Part shown: one piece after another, positions 5,687 through 9,279 of the stretch
Layout of the letters: each line of letters begins with the position of its first letter
Numbering within the stretch: position 1 is the first letter of the stretch
Source of the DNA: Roseiarcus sp.
GTDB taxonomy: Bacteria; Pseudomonadota; Alphaproteobacteria; Rhizobiales; Beijerinckiaceae
NCBI GenBank assembly: GCA_030153205.1
Contig: JASLHV010000074.1
Coordinates: 1 to 9,279 of the forward strand
Length of the DNA: 9,279 bases
Reading direction: 5' to 3'
Program-made: the position numbers and the translations under genes
Notes under the pieces: generated by a model
Database searches by the model: none
What the model was told of the DNA's origin: nothing
The model's input: only the letters and a program-made list of their open reading frames with translations

Positions 5687-6517
5687 ATGGCGCTCAAACA
5701 ATCCACGGGCAAACGCGTTGGGATGACGATCGCCGCTTGGCTGGTCGGTTTCCTGATCTTCTTCCCGATCCTTTGGACCTTCCTGACCAGCTTCAAGTCG
5801 GAGTTGGACGCTTTCGCCATCCCGCCGAAATTCCTGTTCTTCCAATGGACGACGGAGAATTACGTCGAGGTGCAGTCGCGCTCGAACTATCTTCTGTTCG
5901 CCTATAATTCGATCGTCCTCGCGGTCGGCGCCAATATCGTCGGTTTGATCATCGGCGTCCCCGCGGCATGGTCGATGGCCTTCTCGCCGACCAAACGTAC
6001 AAAAGACCTCCTGATGTGGATGCTCTCCACCAAGATGATGCCGGCGGTCGGCGTGCTGGTGCCGATTTACCTTCTCTTCAAGAACGCGGGCCTGCTCGAC
6101 AGCCGGCTCGGCATCGGCTTTGTCCTTTTGATGATGAATCTGCCGATCCTGATCTGGATGCTCTACACCTACTTCAAGGAAATCCCGGTCGATATTCTCG
6201 AAGCGGCGCGTATGGACGGCGCCTCGCTGCTCAACGAGATCATCTATGTGCTGACGCCAATGGCCGTGCCCGGCATCGCCTCGACCATGCTGCTGGCGAT
6301 CATCCTTTCTTGGAACGAGGCTTTTTGGACGCTTAATTTGACCACTTCCAACGCGGCGCCGCTGACGGCCTTCATCGCCTCATACTCGGCGCCGGAAGGG
6401 CTGTTCTGGGCGAAACTCTCGGCGGCTTCGACCCTCGCGATCGCGCCGATTCTCGTCCTGGGATGGTTCTCGCAGAAGCAGCTCGTACGCGGCCTGACCT
6501 TCGGCGCGGTGAAATAA
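5687..6517 (+). CDS. smoG: Polyol ABC transporter, permease subunit 2 (MalG-type)
   Basis: This 276-residue MalG-type permease has hydrophobic segments near residues 13-33, 70-98, 110-131, 142-161, 193-208 and 248-262. The EAA loop is EAARMDGASLLNEIIYVLTP (172-191), with Asp177-Gly178 and Pro191 conserved. The IPPKF(L)FF and TENY segments after the first membrane helix are characteristic of sugar permease second subunits. The start is 4 bp after the smoF stop, and its GGAG (5673-5676) lies inside the end of smoF. The product ends close to the membrane with RGLTFGAVK, a usual C-terminus for this family. It forms the heterodimeric channel with SmoF and contacts SmoK from the cytoplasmic side. 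Confidence 0.93.
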   Translation: MALKQSTGKRVGMTIAAWLVGFLIFFPILWTFLTSFKSELDAFAIPPKFLFFQWTTENYVEVQSRSNYLLFAYNSIVLAVGANIVGLIIGVPAAWSMAFSPTKRTKDLLMWMLSTKMMPAVGVLVPIYLLFKNAGLLDSRLGIGFVLLMMNLPILIWMLYTYFKEIPVDILEAARMDGASLLNEIIYVLTPMAVPGIASTMLLAIILSWNEAFWTLNLTTSNAAPLTAFIASYSAPEGLFWAKLSAASTLAIAPILVLGWFSQKQLVRGLTFGAVK

Positions 6518-6547
6518 GCGAAACGACTTTTAGAGAAAGCAACGATC

Positions 6548-7549
6548 ATGGGCAGCATCGAACTCAAAAATGTCCGCAAAGATTTCGGGGCCATTTCCGT
6601 CATCAACGACGTCAGCTTCAAAGTCGAGAACGGCGAATTCACCGTCTTCGTCGGCCCGTCGGGATGCGGAAAGTCGACGCTTCTGCGTCTCGTCGCCGGT
6701 CTCGAGGACATAAGCTCCGGCCAGATCCTCATCGACGGCAAGGACGTGAGCACTGTCGGCCCGGCGCAGCGCGGCCTGTCGATGGTGTTTCAGTCCTATG
6801 CGCTCTATCCGCATATGACGGTGCGCAACAACATCGCCTTCGCGCTCAAAATGGCCAAGCAACCGCAAAATGTCATCGACGAGAAGGTGAATAAAGCGGC
6901 GGGCATCCTCAATTTGACGGACTATCTCGATCGTCGTCCAAGGCAGCTCTCCGGCGGCCAGCGTCAGCGCGTCGCGATCGGACGCGCGATCGTCCGCGAG
7001 CCGGCGGCGTTCTTGTTCGACGAGCCTTTATCGAACCTCGACGCGGCCCTGCGCGTCCAGATGCGTCTGGAGATCGGCGATCTCCATCACAACCTCAAGA
7101 CCACGATGATCTATGTGACGCATGATCAGGTCGAAGCGATGACCATGGCGGATAAGATCGTCGTTCTCAATAAGGGCTCCGTTGCCCAGATTGGCTCGCC
7201 TCTGGAGCTCTACAACAGGCCGAACGGCCTTTTCGTCGCGAAATTTATCGGATCGCCGACGATGAACATTGTCTCTGGCGCGTCGGCCGCGAAGCGCAAT
7301 GCGGCGTCGATCGGCATTCGCCCCGAGCACGTCGATTTCTCGACGACTGGCGGCGAATGGGCCGGCAAGGTGCGCATCGCCGAACATCTCGGCGCCGATA
7401 CATTCGTCTATGTCGAGAGCGAAGCGGCAGGCCAGTTGACAGTACGGCTCGAGGGCGAGGCGGCGGTTCAGCCCGGGCAGACCGTCTATGTGACCCCGCA
7501 AGAGGGCCGATTGCATCGCTTCGACAAGGACGGCGTCGCCATCCGGTAA
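6548..7549 (+). CDS. smoK: Polyol ABC transporter, ATP-binding subunit (MalK/UgpC-type)
   Basis: The 333-residue ATPase contains every nucleotide-binding motif: Walker A GPSGCGKST (36-44), Q-loop Gln82 in FQSYALYPHMTV, signature LSGGQ (134-138), Walker B FLFDEP (155-160) and the switch His192 in THDQ. After about residue 235 a C-terminal TOBE/OB-type regulatory domain follows (SPTMNIVSG, then IGIRPEHVDF), as in the CUT1 family of sugar importers. The gene begins 30 bp after smoG with a modest ribosome site (AGAGAAAG). It hydrolyses ATP on the cytoplasmic face to drive SmoFG. CUT1 ATPases sometimes serve several transporters, but this dedicated copy in the operon suggests a private subunit. 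Confidence 0.95.
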   Translation: MGSIELKNVRKDFGAISVINDVSFKVENGEFTVFVGPSGCGKSTLLRLVAGLEDISSGQILIDGKDVSTVGPAQRGLSMVFQSYALYPHMTVRNNIAFALKMAKQPQNVIDEKVNKAAGILNLTDYLDRRPRQLSGGQRQRVAIGRAIVREPAAFLFDEPLSNLDAALRVQMRLEIGDLHHNLKTTMIYVTHDQVEAMTMADKIVVLNKGSVAQIGSPLELYNRPNGLFVAKFIGSPTMNIVSGASAAKRNAASIGIRPEHVDFSTTGGEWAGKVRIAEHLGADTFVYVESEAAGQLTVRLEGEAAVQPGQTVYVTPQEGRLHRFDKDGVAIR

Positions 7550-7673
7550 ACGATCGCTCCCGCCAGGGCAAATCCGGGCGCATTCTTCTTGTTTGGCGGG
7601 TATTCGCGACGCCATAGTAGCTCAGGCGGGATCGCCTTTCGGCGGTTCCTTTTCAAACCAATGGATCGAAACC
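7550..7673 (+). other. smoK-mtlK intergenic region
   Basis: The 124-bp gap has no coding capacity of interest. CCCGCC (7559-7564) can pair with GGCGGG (7595-7600) over a 30-bp loop, and CGCC (7633-7636) pairs with GGCG (7641-7644) around TTTC, followed a few bases later by TTTT (7650-7653). A very weak promoter-like pair, TTGTTT (7589-7594) and CATAGT (7613-7618), is the only one I see. I find no copy of the 32-bp element here, so mtlK is most simply read through from smoK. Confidence 0.35.
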
Positions 7674-9152
7674 ATGTCCGTCAAATTGAGCAGCGCCGCC
7701 CTGACGGGCCTGAATTCCACGATCGCGGTGCCGAAATATCGCCGATCCGACCTAACCGCCGGCATCGTCCATTTCGGTGTTGGCAATTTTCATCGCGCCC
7801 ATCAGGCGGTCTATCTCGACGATTTGTTCGCCACGGGGCGCGATCATGACTGGGCGATCATCGGCGCGGGCGTACGCGACGCCGATGCCGTCGTGCGCGA
7901 CAAGCTCGGTCAGCAAGACTGGCTGACGACGGTCGTCGAGCAAGAGGCGTCGAGTTCGAAGGCGCGCGTCATCGGACCGCATATCGACTTCATCAAACCT
8001 TTCGACGTCGCGACCACGCTCGACGTACTCGCGCGCCCACAAATTCGCATCGTCTCGCTCACCATCACGGAGGGCGGCTATTATATTTCGCCGGCGACGC
8101 AGGAATTTGACGCGACGCATCCCGACATTGTCGCCGACGCAAAAAATCTCGACGCGTCGAAGACCGTCTTCGGCTTGATCGCGGCGGGGCTCAAACGCCG
8201 GCGCGCGGCCGGCGTCGCGCCGTTCACCGTCATGTCGTGCGACAATATCCCCGGCAACGGCCATGTCACCGAAAACGCGGTCGCCGGCCTGGCGGCGCTC
8301 GCCGATCCAGATCTCGCGGCTTGGATACGCGCCAACGTTGCCTTTCCCAACTCGATGGTCGACCGCATCACCCCGGCGACGACGGATCGCGAACGCGCGA
8401 CTTTGCGCGACAAATTCGATCTCGAAGACAATTGGCCAGTCTTCTGCGAAGAATTTCGTCAATGGGTGCTCGAAGACAAATTTCCTGCTGGCCGGCCGGC
8501 TTTGGAGAATGTCGGCGTAACTTTCACATCGAACGTTGCGCCGTACGAACTCATGAAGATTCGTATCCTCAATGGCGGTCACGCCGCGATCGCTTATCCC
8601 GCGGCGCTGCTCGATATCCATTTCGTTCATGAGGCCATGGCGGATTCCCAGATCGGCCCTTACCTCGAGCGATTGACCAAGACCGAGATCATTCCCGTCG
8701 TACCGCCGCCGCCCGGCGTCTCCCTCGACGATTACAAGGCTTTGATCGCGCGACGCTTCGGCAATCCGAAGATTGAAGATACGATCACGCGCCTATGCTT
8801 CGACGGGTCCAACCGGCAGCCCAAATTCATCCTTCCGACCGTCGCCGATCGTTTGAAGAGCGGCGCCGAGGTCAAGGGCCTCGCCCTCGTCTCGGCCCTC
8901 TGGTGTCGCTATTGCTATGGCGAAACCGAAAGCGGCAAGAAGGTCGCGCCGAACGATCCAAGCTGGGATCGTTTGCAAGCCGCCGCGAAACCAGCGCGGA
9001 CCAATCCCCTCGCCTTCCTGGAAATGAAGGACATTTTCGGCGAGGCCGCACGCAATTCGACTTATGTCGCGGCTTTTTCCGGCGCTTTGTCCAAACTTTG
9101 GGGGCAAGGCGTTCGCGCAACGCTCGCCGACTATTTGGCGGGACGGCTCTAA
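7674..9152 (+). CDS. mtlK: Mannitol 2-dehydrogenase (polyol-specific long-chain dehydrogenase)
   Basis: This 492-residue enzyme should oxidise D-mannitol (and often D-arabitol or D-sorbitol) to the 2-ketose with NAD+ in the cytoplasm. The N-terminal Rossmann segment is IVHFGVGNFHRAHQAVYLDD (31-50), including the FHRAH typical of the family. Catalytic residues are present: Lys295, Asn300 and His303 in MKIRILNGGH, with Asn191 in SCDNIPGNG and Arg373. From memory these fall at the same numbers as in the Pseudomonas fluorescens enzyme, which is of nearly the same length. Asp69 after GVR is at the place associated with NAD+ preference. The start at 7674 is chosen from family length; an in-frame extension to 7593 would add 27 residues before the usual MSVKL-type start. 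The ribosome site is weak. It is the first dehydrogenase after the transporter and is followed by an SDR, the common arrangement in polyol operons. Confidence 0.94.
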   Translation: MSVKLSSAALTGLNSTIAVPKYRRSDLTAGIVHFGVGNFHRAHQAVYLDDLFATGRDHDWAIIGAGVRDADAVVRDKLGQQDWLTTVVEQEASSSKARVIGPHIDFIKPFDVATTLDVLARPQIRIVSLTITEGGYYISPATQEFDATHPDIVADAKNLDASKTVFGLIAAGLKRRRAAGVAPFTVMSCDNIPGNGHVTENAVAGLAALADPDLAAWIRANVAFPNSMVDRITPATTDRERATLRDKFDLEDNWPVFCEEFRQWVLEDKFPAGRPALENVGVTFTSNVAPYELMKIRILNGGHAAIAYPAALLDIHFVHEAMADSQIGPYLERLTKTEIIPVVPPPPGVSLDDYKALIARRFGNPKIEDTITRLCFDGSNRQPKFILPTVADRLKSGAEVKGLALVSALWCRYCYGETESGKKVAPNDPSWDRLQAAAKPARTNPLAFLEMKDIFGEAARNSTYVAAFSGALSKLWGQGVRATLADYLAGRL

Positions 9153-9184
9153 GATCGCGCCATCGCTTTCGGCCCGCAGTGAGG

Positions 9185-9198
9185 CGCCGCGCGCGGCG
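9185..9198. repeat. 14-bp perfect GC palindrome between mtlK and the SDR gene
   Basis: CGCCGCGCGCGGCG reads the same on both strands. It sits in the 93-bp gap after mtlK. No T-run follows, and palindromes of C and G arise easily in DNA of this composition, so a function is not claimed. Confidence 0.35.
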
Positions 9199-9245
9199 GT
9201 CGCCTGCCGCCAGCCCAGCCCCATCCATCGCCAAAGGAAAGCAAT

Positions 9246-9279
9246 ATGAAACTTCAGGACAAGGTCGCCATCGTCACGG
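9246..9279 (+). CDS. Short-chain dehydrogenase/reductase, N-terminal 11 codons (cut by window end)
   Basis: An ATG at 9246 preceded by AAGGAAA (9234-9240, 5 bp away) opens MKLQDKVAIVT and continues out of the window. The KVAIVT strand followed by a G-starting codon is the normal first beta-strand of SDR enzymes leading to the TGxxxGxG cofactor loop. Next to mtlK, a sorbitol dehydrogenase of SmoS type is the most likely identity, but with 11 residues this rests mainly on context and no symbol is given. Its good ribosome site suggests it belongs to the same operon as mtlK, 93 bp upstream. Confidence 0.7.
   Translation, partial: MKLQDKVAIVT

Noticed and set aside
4789..5820. Long minus-strand open frame opposite smoF and the start of smoG
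   Set aside because: Its Asp/Glu/Gln/Arg-rich product is the expected complement of hydrophobic permease codons and is not protein-like.
7752..8630. Minus-strand open frame opposite mtlK
   Set aside because: mtlK carries a full set of catalytic residues, and the antisense frame shows no motif.
1..9279. Defence system, CRISPR array, mobile element or phage module
   Set aside because: I saw no regularly spaced repeats, transposase, integrase, nuclease or toxin-antitoxin-like genes. Apart from the Fe-S gene, everything belongs to a coherent polyol locus.

Overview
The window looks like part of a polyol (mannitol/sorbitol/arabitol-type) uptake and oxidation locus from an alphaproteobacterium, most likely Hyphomicrobiales (Rhizobiales). 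The lineage is inferred from high GC content with C/G-ending codons, and from the typical rhizobial/Rhodobacter set of SorC-type regulator, SmoEFGK transporter and long-chain mannitol dehydrogenase. Nothing in the window fixes the genus. All intact genes lie on the + strand.

Layout. Positions 1-486 hold the C-terminal end of an FGGY carbohydrate kinase, but the first ~131 bases are flipped: the minus strand of 1-132 encodes the residues that should come directly before Tyr at 172, and a perfect 40-bp inverted repeat (1-40 / 132-171) marks the fold-back. The next block is a HAD-superfamily phosphatase (661-1365), a small cysteine-rich 4Fe-4S protein (1414-2124) and a SorC/DeoR-type sugar-responsive regulator (2181-3137). 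After an AT-richer 156-bp regulatory gap come smoE, smoF, smoG and smoK (3294-7549), then mtlK (7674-9152) and the first 11 codons of a short-chain dehydrogenase (from 9246).

How the parts fit. SmoE would capture a polyol in the periplasm, SmoF/SmoG form the inner-membrane channel and SmoK powers import. MtlK oxidises the polyol to a 2-ketose, and the SDR at the right edge is probably a second polyol dehydrogenase. The FGGY kinase would phosphorylate a ketose product, and the HAD protein may act on a sugar phosphate. The function of the 4Fe-4S protein in this setting is unknown.

Regulation. A gap-free 32-bp element with 21 identities, including TTGAG at one end and GCATTTGCT at the other, lies in front of both the HAD gene (526-557) and smoE (3237-3268). 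The simplest reading is that it is the operator of the SorC-type regulator, which would then control its own operon (HAD, Fe-S protein, regulator) and the transport/dehydrogenase operon. In front of smoE the element overlaps the predicted -10 box. A strong GC hairpin between smoE and smoF probably sets the usual excess of binding protein over permease.

I found no RNA genes, CRISPR arrays, insertion sequences or phage genes. The most unusual points are the fold-back at the left edge (probably an assembly or amplification artefact), the duplicated 32-bp element, and the uncharacterised Fe-S gene inside a sugar locus.
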